Of a DNA stretch of 17,631 bases, positions 1-5,616 are shown piece by piece; the stretch's first letter is position 1, and each line of letters opens with the position of its first letter. Location of the stretch: contig QCVY01000012.1 of assembly GCA_003208695.1 (NCBI GenBank), forward strand, positions 1 to 17,631, read 5' to 3'. Source of the stretch: Prochlorococcus sp. AG-686-P16. Its GTDB lineage: Bacteria > Cyanobacteriota > Cyanobacteriia > PCC-6307 > Cyanobiaceae. The translations under genes were made by a program, and so were the position numbers. The notes under the pieces are model-generated. The model was not told the DNA's origin and did not search any database. It saw nothing but the letters and a program-made list of their open reading frames with translations.

Positions 1-103
1 CTGGGTAGCTAATAACCTTTTTTGATATTGCACCGATACCGATAGCAACTATTCCAATACCTAATATTGCTTTTGATCTTTTGCTCGCAAGTAGAGATTT
101 CAT
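1..103 (-). CDS. Start of a small hydrophobic protein, cut by the window edge
   Basis: An ATG at 103 on the minus strand opens a frame that stays open to the window edge, giving 34 codons. The N-terminus is basic (Lys and Arg within the first 11 residues). It is followed by a glycine/isoleucine-rich hydrophobic segment at about residues 12-27, then KK. This pattern fits a single membrane anchor or an uncleaved signal. No Shine-Dalgarno sequence is visible, which is common in Prochlorococcus. It lies downstream of the terminator that ends the neighbouring minus-strand operon, so it probably has its own promoter within 104-173. The function cannot be told from this fragment, and the gene call itself is moderate because only the start is seen. 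Confidence 0.45.
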   Translation of the reverse strand, partial: MKSLLASKRSKAILGIGIVAIGIGAISKKVISYP

Positions 104-173
104 TGAGGTTTTGTATTTTCTAAATAATAGTAATATTGAATTTTATTATGTGTATTTTAATTAGCCTCTGGAG

Positions 174-203
174 CAAAAAAAATGAGCTGCTTATTACAGC
201 AGC
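174..203 (-). terminator. Intrinsic terminator of the minus-strand three-gene operon
   Basis: Read on the minus strand, GCTGCT and AGCAGC form a perfect 6-bp stem (198-203 with 186-191) around a 6-nt loop. A run of eight T residues follows after a few bases (182 down to 175). It begins about 25 bases after the stop codon at 229, as expected for the end of the operon that starts at 1300. Confidence 0.75.
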
Positions 204-228
204 CCTAGTTGATTTTTAAAAACAATTG

Positions 229-459
229 CTAGTCGTTTTTATTTACAAAAAATGGATTTCTGATGCTTAAGTCAAAACCCATTATCATCACGAGCCGAAT
301 CATTAACTGACTCTCTTGAATGAGTAGTTGTCTAAGCTCTTGAAACGAATGCCACTTATGGCTCCTTATAGCTCGCGAAGTTTTTAAAAGTTCTTTAACA
401 AGCTTTTCAAGATCGTTTGTCACTAATCCTTTGGGATTGCGTGTTCTTGTCCGTTCCAT
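229..459 (-). CDS. Small hypothetical protein, third gene of operon
   Basis: This is a 76-residue predicted protein that I do not recognise. It is basic at the N-terminus (MERTRTRNPKG), and the middle (about residues 14-60) looks strongly helical with many Leu, Glu, Lys and Gln. No catalytic or metal-binding motif is visible. Its ATG at 459 lies 37 bases inside the end of the upstream gene (stop at 423) in another frame, so translation may be coupled. A shorter start is possible but no good alternative ATG exists before about residue 53. It is the last gene before the terminator at 174-203. It could be a small accessory or DNA-binding protein, but nothing in the sequence proves that. Confidence 0.5.
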   Translation of the reverse strand: MERTRTRNPKGLVTNDLEKLVKELLKTSRAIRSHKWHSFQELRQLLIQESQLMIRLVMIMGFDLSIRNPFFVNKND

Positions 460-923
460 ATTTGGAAGATGTGCCTAAATTTATTCAAATCCTTATCCAA
501 AAGAATCTGAGTTTCATCTACGCTTTCCAACTTGATTAGACATTTGCAAGTTAAGCTCTTAACGTCCTGAACTTCTTCATAAAGTTTTTGGAGATTAATT
601 GCAAGAATTTCTGAATTTTCTTGATTTGCTTCAATACTAGAATTTATTTGTTCTAGCATTTCTTTTTGCATATCTTGATGGATTCGAATTTGTCCTCTTG
701 AATCGAGTTTGATTCGAACATCCTTTCCAAAATATTTCTTTATTTGGTCAGGATCATCATCCCATTTCTCATAAGGTTGCAAACATGGATATGTTTGGTT
801 GTTCCTTTCAAGTTTTAGGACGTTGTAACCTGACTTCCCATTTCTGGGTTTTGGCTCAGAATAAATTATTCCAAGCAATTTTGCAGTCTCAAAGACTGGC
901 TGAACCTCTGTTGAAGTAGTCAT
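423..923 (-). CDS. Hypothetical protein with C-terminal coiled-coil-like region, second gene of operon
   Basis: This is a 166-residue hypothetical protein. The N-terminal half (about residues 12-85) looks globular with beta-like stretches (KLLGIIYSEPKPRNG, KDVRIKLDSRGQIRI). The region around residues 86-145 is rich in Glu, Gln, Asn and Leu and looks like a long helix or coiled coil. There are two close cysteines (TCKC) near residue 126. No enzyme motif is recognised. Its ATG overlaps the stop of the upstream gene in an ATGA arrangement (920-923), typical of translational coupling, so the two proteins are probably made in matched amounts. No signal peptide or membrane segment is seen, so it is likely cytosolic. 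Confidence 0.65.
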   Translation of the reverse strand: MTTSTEVQPVFETAKLLGIIYSEPKPRNGKSGYNVLKLERNNQTYPCLQPYEKWDDDPDQIKKYFGKDVRIKLDSRGQIRIHQDMQKEMLEQINSSIEANQENSEILAINLQKLYEEVQDVKSLTCKCLIKLESVDETQILLDKDLNKFRHIFQIWNGQEHAIPKD

Positions 924-1300
924 TGGATAATGTAAGAATCGTTTTTATATTTTTCGTAATCAAATTTTGGGAGACCGTCTGGATACTCGGTTGCAATTAA
1001 CTCTTCTTGAAGGAAGGAAATTAATTCATCAAGTTCCTTTGCAATATGCTGACATCTAACATGCTCAGCAGTTTGGGCTTTAGTTAGTCCAGCTTTGACT
1101 GCACTCATTCTTGCTCTTTCAGGATCAGGCATTAACCTGTGCCTACGATCAATCCCATACCTAGTGTCACGTCTTACCATCGCCATAACACGATCAACAT
1201 TTATATCTTTATGAACTAGTTTTTTAACTCTAGTTTTTATAGGACGATAATCGTCTTCAATATAAACTTTTTTGTTTTCAGGTAAGTCGTTGTAAAACAT
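920..1300 (-). CDS. Hypothetical basic protein, first gene of operon
   Basis: This 126-residue predicted protein is not from a family I can name. Residues 1-60 are charged and rich in Lys, Arg and Asp (RVMAMVRRDTRYGIDRRHR), suggesting contact with nucleic acid or with another charged protein. Residues about 65-105 look helical. It ends with an acidic, tyrosine-rich tail (FDYEKYKNDSYIIQ). There is no signal peptide or membrane segment. It is the first gene of a minus-strand operon: its stop overlaps the next start by four bases (ATGA), and the third gene overlaps in turn. The promoter should lie in 1301-1450. There, GTGGA and TCCAC (1380-1384 and 1391-1395) could form a leader hairpin. Confidence 0.6.
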   Translation of the reverse strand: MFYNDLPENKKVYIEDDYRPIKTRVKKLVHKDINVDRVMAMVRRDTRYGIDRRHRLMPDPERARMSAVKAGLTKAQTAEHVRCQHIAKELDELISFLQEELIATEYPDGLPKFDYEKYKNDSYIIQ

Positions 1301-1638
1301 GACAAGTCAGAGGGTAAGTGAGAATGAATTAACTCTTAAGGGTTATTCGATTACTAACTGACGCTCTGACAGTGAGGAGGTGGAACTTAATCCACTCTTT
1401 ATCAGGTCTTGTTAAATAAAATATATCATGATTTTAAATATCTGCACAAAAATATTTTTAAAGGTTTAGGTCACTTAGTTTTATAAAACTTCAATTGACA
1501 GTGGATTTAAACTGAGGCTCAATTAGCTAGTTTTAGGACAGTCTAGTAAAAGCATTAGACGCAAAGAAATAATTATTTAATTCTTACCTTAAAGAACTTA
1601 AAAAATTTAATAAAAACGTTTGATCGTATTAGAAGGAA

Positions 1639-1703
1639 CTTTTACTGGAACCAAAGATTCACCGTAGTGTGATTCGGCTGATCTCATCAGCAGCCAGTAA
1701 AAG
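1639..1703. other. Inverted-repeat element able to fold as a three-way structure
   Basis: CTTTTACTGG at 1639-1648 pairs perfectly with CCAGTAAAAG at 1694-1703. Inside lie two smaller hairpins: TCAC/GTGA around a 6-nt loop (about 1659-1672), and GCTGAT-CTC-ATCAGC at 1677-1691. The outer stem with two inner hairpins resembles a small structured RNA or a miniature element with 10-bp terminal inverted repeats. No T-run follows on either strand, so the strand of any transcript is unknown. Confidence 0.45.
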
Positions 1704-1926
1704 AAATTAACTAAAGCAGTCTCCACGAAGATTTAGTAACTGACCTAAATAACCTCAATCGAAGTGTATTAGCAATATACAAAACTCTTATGTCAACCTA
1801 TTAAAACATTTGTATCAGCACAAACTATTTCAAAGCCCTAGAACTTGTTCTAAAAACCGTTCTTAAAACTGTTCCAGCTAAAACAAATTTCTCAGGTTAA
1901 ACCCCTCTTGCAGTGTCAATCACGGG

Positions 1927-2215
1927 CTTATACAGAGAAAGCTCTAAACCTCTACTATCACTACCTTTTAACGATCCCTTATATATAGAGAGAAAAGCAA
2001 TCCGACACTATTAGAGAGAGAACTTGTAAACCTTTGCTATGATTAGCGAGTGAGCGGTCACCCACCTTAAGGGAGAAAAGCAAGGGACGACTTATACAGA
2101 GAAAAACTCTAACCCCTAGTATGACTAGTGAGTGAGCGGACACGCACCTATACAGGGAGAAAAGCAATGGCGCCCTTATACAGAGAAAAGAGCGAGGGAC
2201 CCCCTATACAGAGAA
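1927..2215. repeat. Degenerate ~83-bp tandem repeat array with CTTATACAGAGAAAA motif
   Basis: Three diverged units of about 81-84 bp lie in tandem (1927-2009, 2010-2090, 2091-2174), followed by a partial fourth (2175-2215). Shared blocks in order are CTTATACAGAGAAA, a CTCTAAACCTCTA-type block, a TATGACTAGTGAGTGAGCGG-type block, and AGGGAGAAAAGCAA. The short motif cTTATACAGAGAAAA or a close variant recurs at 1927, 1979, 2091, 2148, 2176 and 2202. The first unit is the most diverged in its middle. The array is non-coding by all signs visible here. Confidence 0.7.
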
Positions 2216-2282
2216 TACAAAAAATACAACAAGCATTCCTAACTAAAAATTGACTGACCAGCAGACCTAACTAACTGCTATT

Positions 2283-2308
2283 ACTACCGTATTGAGGCGG
2301 GCGGTAGT
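2283..2308. repeat. 7-bp inverted repeat (hairpin)
   Basis: ACTACCG at 2283-2289 is perfectly complementary to CGGTAGT at 2302-2308, with a 12-nt G-rich loop. It sits just before the larger nested inverted repeats. Confidence 0.5.
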
Positions 2309-2333
2309 TCTTATACAACAGAGGCGGAGCCTA

Positions 2334-2394
2334 ACTTCGTTAACCTGATATCCTCAGAGAACGAAGTGAGCGGGTGAATGGATATCCTGTTAAC
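2334..2394. repeat. Two overlapping, mutually exclusive inverted repeats
   Basis: ACTTCGTT (2334-2341) pairs with AACGAAGT (2360-2367). GTTAACCTGATATCC (2339-2353) pairs with GGATATCCTGTTAAC (2380-2394) at 13 of 15 positions, the two mismatches lying together in the middle. The two left arms share three bases, and the right arm of the first pair lies in the loop of the second. A transcript could therefore fold in two competing ways. This may be a recombination or replication site, or a structured RNA. Confidence 0.6.
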
Positions 2395-2476
2395 ACTTTC
2401 TCTAACCTTCTCTCCACTACCTCTAACTACTTTATCCAGTATCATCCATTAACATCAGTGAGTGAAGGAGAGAGTT

Positions 2477-2520
2477 AGTAGAGAGGAAGTAGAGAGGAAG
2501 TAGAGAGGAAGTAGAGAGTT
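2477..2520. repeat. Four tandem 11-bp purine-rich repeats
   Basis: AGTAGAGAGGA occurs three times in a row (2477-2509), and a fourth copy ends in TT (2510-2520). The plus strand is almost pure purine here, while 2396-2430 upstream is almost pure pyrimidine with partly matching complementary blocks, so the two may pair loosely. The array directly abuts the stop codon of the minus-strand gene at 2524. The copies are too short and have no spacers, so this is not a CRISPR array. Confidence 0.8.
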
Positions 2521-2523
2521 AAA

Positions 2524-2862
2524 TTATCTTCGATAGACTCTCTTATTCATTGGGAATGCCAAATTATCATCAAACTGCTTATCACTTTGGTATTTAAATT
2601 CCCTATAGTTTCCTGAATCTGGGCAATACTGCTTTTCCTTTTTCTTCAAGTAATTTCTCAAATAATCCCACTCTTTAATTCCTATAGATTTACCAACCTG
2701 ATTACTAATTGAGTTAAGAATATAAACCAAATGATCCAACCCCAAACGATCATTTGTAGTCTCTTTACCTATTACCATGGCATATTTAGAATTCTTCTCA
2801 CAAAACAATCTAAATAGCTTCTCATCTTTATCTTCTACTGCAATCAAATAATGCTTAGCCAT
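2524..2862 (-). CDS. Hypothetical accessory protein
   Basis: This is a 112-residue protein if read from the ATG at 2862 (MAKHYLIAVEDKDEKLF). An upstream in-frame ATG at 2922 would add 20 residues, with a hydrophobic stretch that looks less like the start of a cytosolic protein. I prefer the shorter form, without firm proof. The protein is mixed alpha/beta and lysine-rich (YLRNYLKKKEKQY), with a basic C-terminus (NKRVYRR). No known motif or membrane segment is recognised in the short form. It stands alone, divergent from the zinc-ribbon gene, and its stop abuts the 11-bp repeat array. Function unknown. Confidence 0.55.
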   Translation of the reverse strand: MAKHYLIAVEDKDEKLFRLFCEKNSKYAMVIGKETTNDRLGLDHLVYILNSISNQVGKSIGIKEWDYLRNYLKKKEKQYCPDSGNYREFKYQSDKQFDDNLAFPMNKRVYRR

Positions 2863-3075
2863 GTCATTTAAAGTAAAAACAATACACATAGATAATAACT
2901 TGCAATAACTACTTTTATTCAATTTTTTCTATCTTTATTTTAACTGTCCATATACGTACTATTTATTATCAGTATGTATATATCTAGTAGCAGCAATGTT
3001 TAATTTTTCTGTCCACTATCGCACGGAGTAATAGTTGGTTACATTCCTAATAATTCAAAAATGAGGACTCTTTAA

Positions 3076-3111
3076 AAGAACATTGTTCTTACTTGAATTA
3101 ATCACTATCAT
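3076..3111 (+). promoter_or_regulatory. Promoter with a perfect palindrome over the -35 element
   Basis: TTGTTC (3083-3088), a 17-base spacer and TATCAT (3106-3111) form a plausible sigma-70 promoter for the zinc-ribbon gene. The -35 lies inside AAGAAC-ATT-GTTCTT (3076-3090), a perfect 6-bp-arm palindrome. That is the usual layout for a repressor operator. The half-sites resemble LexA or SOS sites, but the 3-base spacing fits neither the cyanobacterial nor the Bacillus LexA consensus. Confidence 0.45.
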
Positions 3112-3122
3112 GCCTCTAATTA

Positions 3123-3431
3123 GTGCAACTTGATGCTTTGGCTTTAATCCAATGTTCTGAATGTAAAAGTCGAATTTCTGATCAAGCTATGACTTGTCCC
3201 AATTGTGGATGTCCTACTTACTTGGCTTATAAAACAAAAAGGAAAAAAGATAAATATATTAAATGGGTTGTTTTCTATTTAATTGGAATTTTGCTCATAA
3301 GAATTGCTATATGGATGTGGAATGTCCCAGAACAATATAATTACTACGGAACATTACCTATAATACTTTTTTTATCGTCTGGTTATTTTTTTATGGAGCC
3401 ATTCAAATTCAAAGAACCATGGGAAGATTAG
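3123..3431 (+). CDS. Zinc-ribbon membrane protein
   Basis: This small protein has an N-terminal zinc ribbon and two membrane helices. Counted from the GTG at 3123, CxxC pairs lie at residues 11-14 and 25-28 (CSEC, CPNC), with a further Cys at 30. They fit a double zinc-ribbon knuckle. A basic linker (KTKRKKDK, about 37-44) leads into hydrophobic segments at about 48-66 and 76-91, so the ribbon and both termini probably face the cytosol. GTG at 3123 gives 102 residues. TTG at 3138 gives MALIQCSECK, a more usual start for this class, and leaves about 20 bases of leader after the predicted promoter. The next gene starts directly after the stop, so they form an operon. The partner of the ribbon is unknown. 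Confidence 0.7.
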   Translation: MQLDALALIQCSECKSRISDQAMTCPNCGCPTYLAYKTKRKKDKYIKWVVFYLIGILLIRIAIWMWNVPEQYNYYGTLPIILFLSSGYFFMEPFKFKEPWED

Positions 3432-3923
3432 ATGATCAGACCTGTTTCAGAAGAAGCTTTTTTTAAAATTTTGCAATCATATCATTTGCAACTATGGCAT
3501 GGAGATATAAGGAAAGTTTTATATCCAGCGACTATTCAAACTTTAGTAAATATCGGTACGGATACTGACCCAAATGCTTTTCATCCAGATGACTTTGACG
3601 ATTTTATTGATGAGCAGGTTAAACGTATATATGATAATTGCAACTCCCTTGAAGGGCTAACCACATATATCAAAGAGAATATTCTTGACGAAACTGATGA
3701 AGATAGAGCTAGATATTGGATGATAGGAGATACTTACGAACTAGATGGAGAAATAGGCTCATGTGATTATGAAGATTTAGAGTCTTTCATCGATGAGGTA
3801 AATTTTACTCAAGTAATAAAAATACTTAACAAATGCTGGGACAGAGCTTGTAAAACTGAGAAAATCTTTCCAGAAGACGAGGCAATGAATGACAGAAGGA
3901 ATGGATTTATAGCTTGTGATTAA
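3432..3923 (+). CDS. Acidic hypothetical protein, co-transcribed with zinc-ribbon protein
   Basis: This 163-residue protein is strongly acidic, with Asp/Glu-rich stretches at about residues 43-64 (TDTDPNAFHPDDFDDFIDE) and 106-125. No signal peptide, membrane segment or recognised catalytic motif is seen. Cysteines are scattered and not arranged as a metal site. The ATG immediately follows the TAG of the zinc-ribbon gene with no gap, so the two are almost certainly translated from one message. The soluble acidic protein may act with the basic, membrane-anchored ribbon protein, but that pairing is inferred from position and charge only. Family unknown. Confidence 0.6.
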   Translation: MIRPVSEEAFFKILQSYHLQLWHGDIRKVLYPATIQTLVNIGTDTDPNAFHPDDFDDFIDEQVKRIYDNCNSLEGLTTYIKENILDETDEDRARYWMIGDTYELDGEIGSCDYEDLESFIDEVNFTQVIKILNKCWDRACKTEKIFPEDEAMNDRRNGFIACD

Positions 3924-4047
3924 AATTTATTCCTACAAGATTGCAAAATTATGCCTAGATGTATTTAATAAAACGCTTACTACTTGCAGATCTATTAGTT
4001 ATAAATTCCAAGGCGAACTAAAATGAAGAGTATCTTCAGCATTTTAT

Positions 4048-4443
4048 ATGGTTAATGCATCTCTTAATTGGGCTTCACTCGTTGGAATCCTATTAGTATT
4101 ATTGTGGCTTCCCGCCTCGGTTTCAGGTGTCTTTCAAATCTGGTTTACTTTAAATCGCAGAGCAGATACATCTCCAAGAATATTAATTAAAACCTTTTTT
4201 AAAATATTTCAAACAATTGGAAGGGCTTTTGTAATACCTTCTGCTGGAGTTATTTTCTTCTTACAAGGTTGGAGGTTAGATCCAATACTCCAATTGGCAT
4301 GTATCTTATTAGGTATTGGGATTGCAGTAGAAATTGTTCCAACGTTTATAGATGATTATCATGGATGGAGAAAAAGAACTGGAAGGGCAAAGGCATCAAT
4401 TATTGTTAATTCTCAACCTGATGATTCAGTAGAAGAAAATTAA
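4048..4443 (+). CDS. Ycf66-family membrane protein
   Basis: This 131-residue membrane protein carries the hallmark of the Ycf66 family, which is found in cyanobacteria and some plastids: an MVN-type N-terminus leading to a hydrophobic LVGI segment, and the block QGWRLDPILQ at residues 73-82. Hydrophobic segments lie at about 9-33, 58-72 and 79-100, followed by a basic, polar tail (HGWRKRTGRAK) and an acidic end. The family's exact role is unknown; a thylakoid or inner-membrane location is likely. It differs from typical members between residues 30 and 60, where the usual arrangement is less clear. The last base of its stop is the first base of the next start (TAATG at 4441-4445), so translation of the exported protein that follows is likely coupled. 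Confidence 0.7.
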   Translation: MVNASLNWASLVGILLVLLWLPASVSGVFQIWFTLNRRADTSPRILIKTFFKIFQTIGRAFVIPSAGVIFFLQGWRLDPILQLACILLGIGIAVEIVPTFIDDYHGWRKRTGRAKASIIVNSQPDDSVEEN

Positions 4444-5081
4444 TGAGACGCTTACTAATTCCACTACTAGCGGCTCTCACTTTACCTACTAATATTTTTG
4501 CAAAAGAAGTAATTAATTCAAATTTACCAGATTTATATACTGCAGGTTCAATAGCTGCAGGAAAAATTGTACTTGAATGTAGAGAGCAAATAGAAGGATC
4601 TTTTAATAAACAAGAAAAAAATAAAATTTTAAAAGAATTAGAAATCTCGAAAGAAGAGTTGTTAGACCCATTAGTAAATCTTTTATCCGATAAATTTAAA
4701 CCTATCCTTTTGAAGGATTGCAATCTTGACTCACAAAAAGGACAGGAAATACTTTCTAAAGTAAGAAATGAATATAAATTTAATTTCGATCAAAAAAATA
4801 AAAGATTAACCGATATTACTTTCCAAGAATTTAGACAAGTTACAATAATATTCGCTTTAAACAAATGCCGATTAGAAAAAGGAATATTTCAAACAGAACA
4901 AGAGTATAGGAGTAATATTAACAATACATTTGTTGAGATTAAATTACCTCAAAAATTCATGATGCATAAGCCAGCAATTATTGCTAGTACTAAGATTAAA
5001 AAATATTTAAATGACGAATGTACAAATTTTATTATTCCTAACAAACAACTTAATGAGAAGATTCTTCAATATTATGAGTAA
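4443..5081 (+). CDS. Exported hypothetical protein with Sec signal peptide
   Basis: This is a 212-residue protein with a clear Sec-type signal peptide: MRR, a Leu/Pro/Ala-rich core, and a likely signal-peptidase I site after NIFA at residue 20 (IFA-KE). The mature part is polar, Lys- and Asn-rich and largely helical. It has four cysteines spaced far apart (CRE, DCN, KCR, ECT), which could form two disulfides in the periplasm or thylakoid lumen. No enzyme motif is recognised. Its ATG overlaps the stop of the Ycf66-family gene by one base, suggesting that the two act together at or across the same membrane. It does not carry a lipobox, since there is no cysteine at the cleavage site. Confidence 0.65.
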   Translation: MRRLLIPLLAALTLPTNIFAKEVINSNLPDLYTAGSIAAGKIVLECREQIEGSFNKQEKNKILKELEISKEELLDPLVNLLSDKFKPILLKDCNLDSQKGQEILSKVRNEYKFNFDQKNKRLTDITFQEFRQVTIIFALNKCRLEKGIFQTEQEYRSNINNTFVEIKLPQKFMMHKPAIIASTKIKKYLNDECTNFIIPNKQLNEKILQYYE

Positions 5082-5240
5082 CAATAGATCTAATCTTACT
5101 AATAACGCTAATTTCTAAACTCTGAAAAATTTCAACATAAATTTATCAGGACATATTTATAATTCAGTACGGTCGCATTGACCCCGTGCCACCCCATAGA
5201 AAACTACACAGACATAACTAAACAATTAAAACTTAAACAA

Positions 5241-5555
5241 ATGGACAGAACACAACAAATAAAAGAAGCTCATCCTTGGCTTTCCTATGAAGAAGTAGTG
5301 AAGGTTCTTCTCTACCATCATCAGGGTTCAACGTGGATACAAAACCTAAAGAGTGACAAGCTTGAGAGGTCGATGGAAGCCTTCACAAAGCTTCTTAAAT
5401 CGAAGACTATGAAAGCCCTTAAACCCTTTGTAGATTACGTTCTAGGCGTTTACTACAGCGGTGTAGATAAGTATGGTAATCAGATAGAAGTAAGCAAAGA
5501 GTCCTTCGAGAAAAGATGGAATAAAGCTAGAGCAATCTTACTAACAAGCAAATAA
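5241..5555 (+). CDS. Helical hypothetical protein
   Basis: The preferred start is the ATG at 5241, giving 104 residues. An upstream TTG at 5178 would add 21 poorly structured residues and is less likely. The protein is helical and basic, with a HPWLSYEEVVKVLLYHHQGSTW-like block near the N-terminus and paired Lys-rich helices in the middle (KLLKSKTMKALKPF). No signal peptide, membrane segment or catalytic motif is evident. The GC level looks slightly higher than in its neighbours. It sits between the exported-protein gene and the LexA-box gene, and its stop is close to the promoter of the latter. Function unknown. Confidence 0.6.
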   Translation: MDRTQQIKEAHPWLSYEEVVKVLLYHHQGSTWIQNLKSDKLERSMEAFTKLLKSKTMKALKPFVDYVLGVYYSGVDKYGNQIEVSKESFEKRWNKARAILLTSK

Positions 5556-5560
5556 GTTTA

Positions 5561-5590
5561 TTGACCTTTGCCCTTTACCAATGATATAAA
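5561..5590 (+). promoter_or_regulatory. Promoter of the cysteine-rich small gene
   Basis: TTGACC (5561-5566), an 18-base spacer and TATAAA (5585-5590) make a good sigma-70 promoter. The expected start site is about 5596-5598, inside the LexA-type box just downstream. Confidence 0.6.
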
Positions 5591-5594
5591 TATT

Positions 5595-5608
5595 AGTACA
5601 CTTGTACT
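5595..5608 (+). promoter_or_regulatory. LexA (SOS) box
   Basis: AGTACACTTGTACT fits the cyanobacterial LexA consensus RGTAC-N3-DGTWC-B at every position. The extended 16-mer TAGTACACTTGTACTA (5594-5609) is a palindrome with one mismatched pair. It covers the predicted transcription start and ends 8 bases before the ATG at 5617. LexA bound here should block transcription until DNA damage removes it. Confidence 0.65.
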
Positions 5609-5616
5609 AACTAATC

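Larger units (their letters stand above)
1301..2523. other. Long non-coding, repeat- and hairpin-rich stretch
   Basis: About 1.2 kb without a convincing reading frame. It holds several inverted repeats: GTCTAGT/ATTAGAC at 1541-1560, a folded element at 1639-1703, and a TAGAAC/GTTCTA palindrome at 1839-1852. From 1927 on it changes character: ~83-bp degenerate tandem repeats, then nested inverted repeats, then 11-bp tandem repeats. The part around 2030-2400 looks clearly richer in G and C than the flanks. No tRNA, tmRNA or transposase is seen. It could hold non-coding RNAs or the remains of a mobile element. Confidence 0.6.

Noticed and set aside
1839..1852. TAGAAC-TT-GTTCTA as a LexA box
   Set aside because: The spacing between half-sites is 2 bases; cyanobacterial and Bacillus-type LexA sites need 4, and no promoter or gene start follows.
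1979..2167. Minus-strand frame of 62 codons across the tandem repeats
   Set aside because: It exists only because the repeats lack stops in that frame; the product is Leu/Ser/Cys-rich with no start signal or domain.
2477..2520. 11-bp tandem repeats as a CRISPR array
   Set aside because: The repeats are too short and have no unique spacers; no cas gene is present.
4406..4723. Minus-strand frame opposite the Ycf66/exported gene junction
   Set aside because: Antisense shadow; both plus-strand genes have signal peptide or family support.
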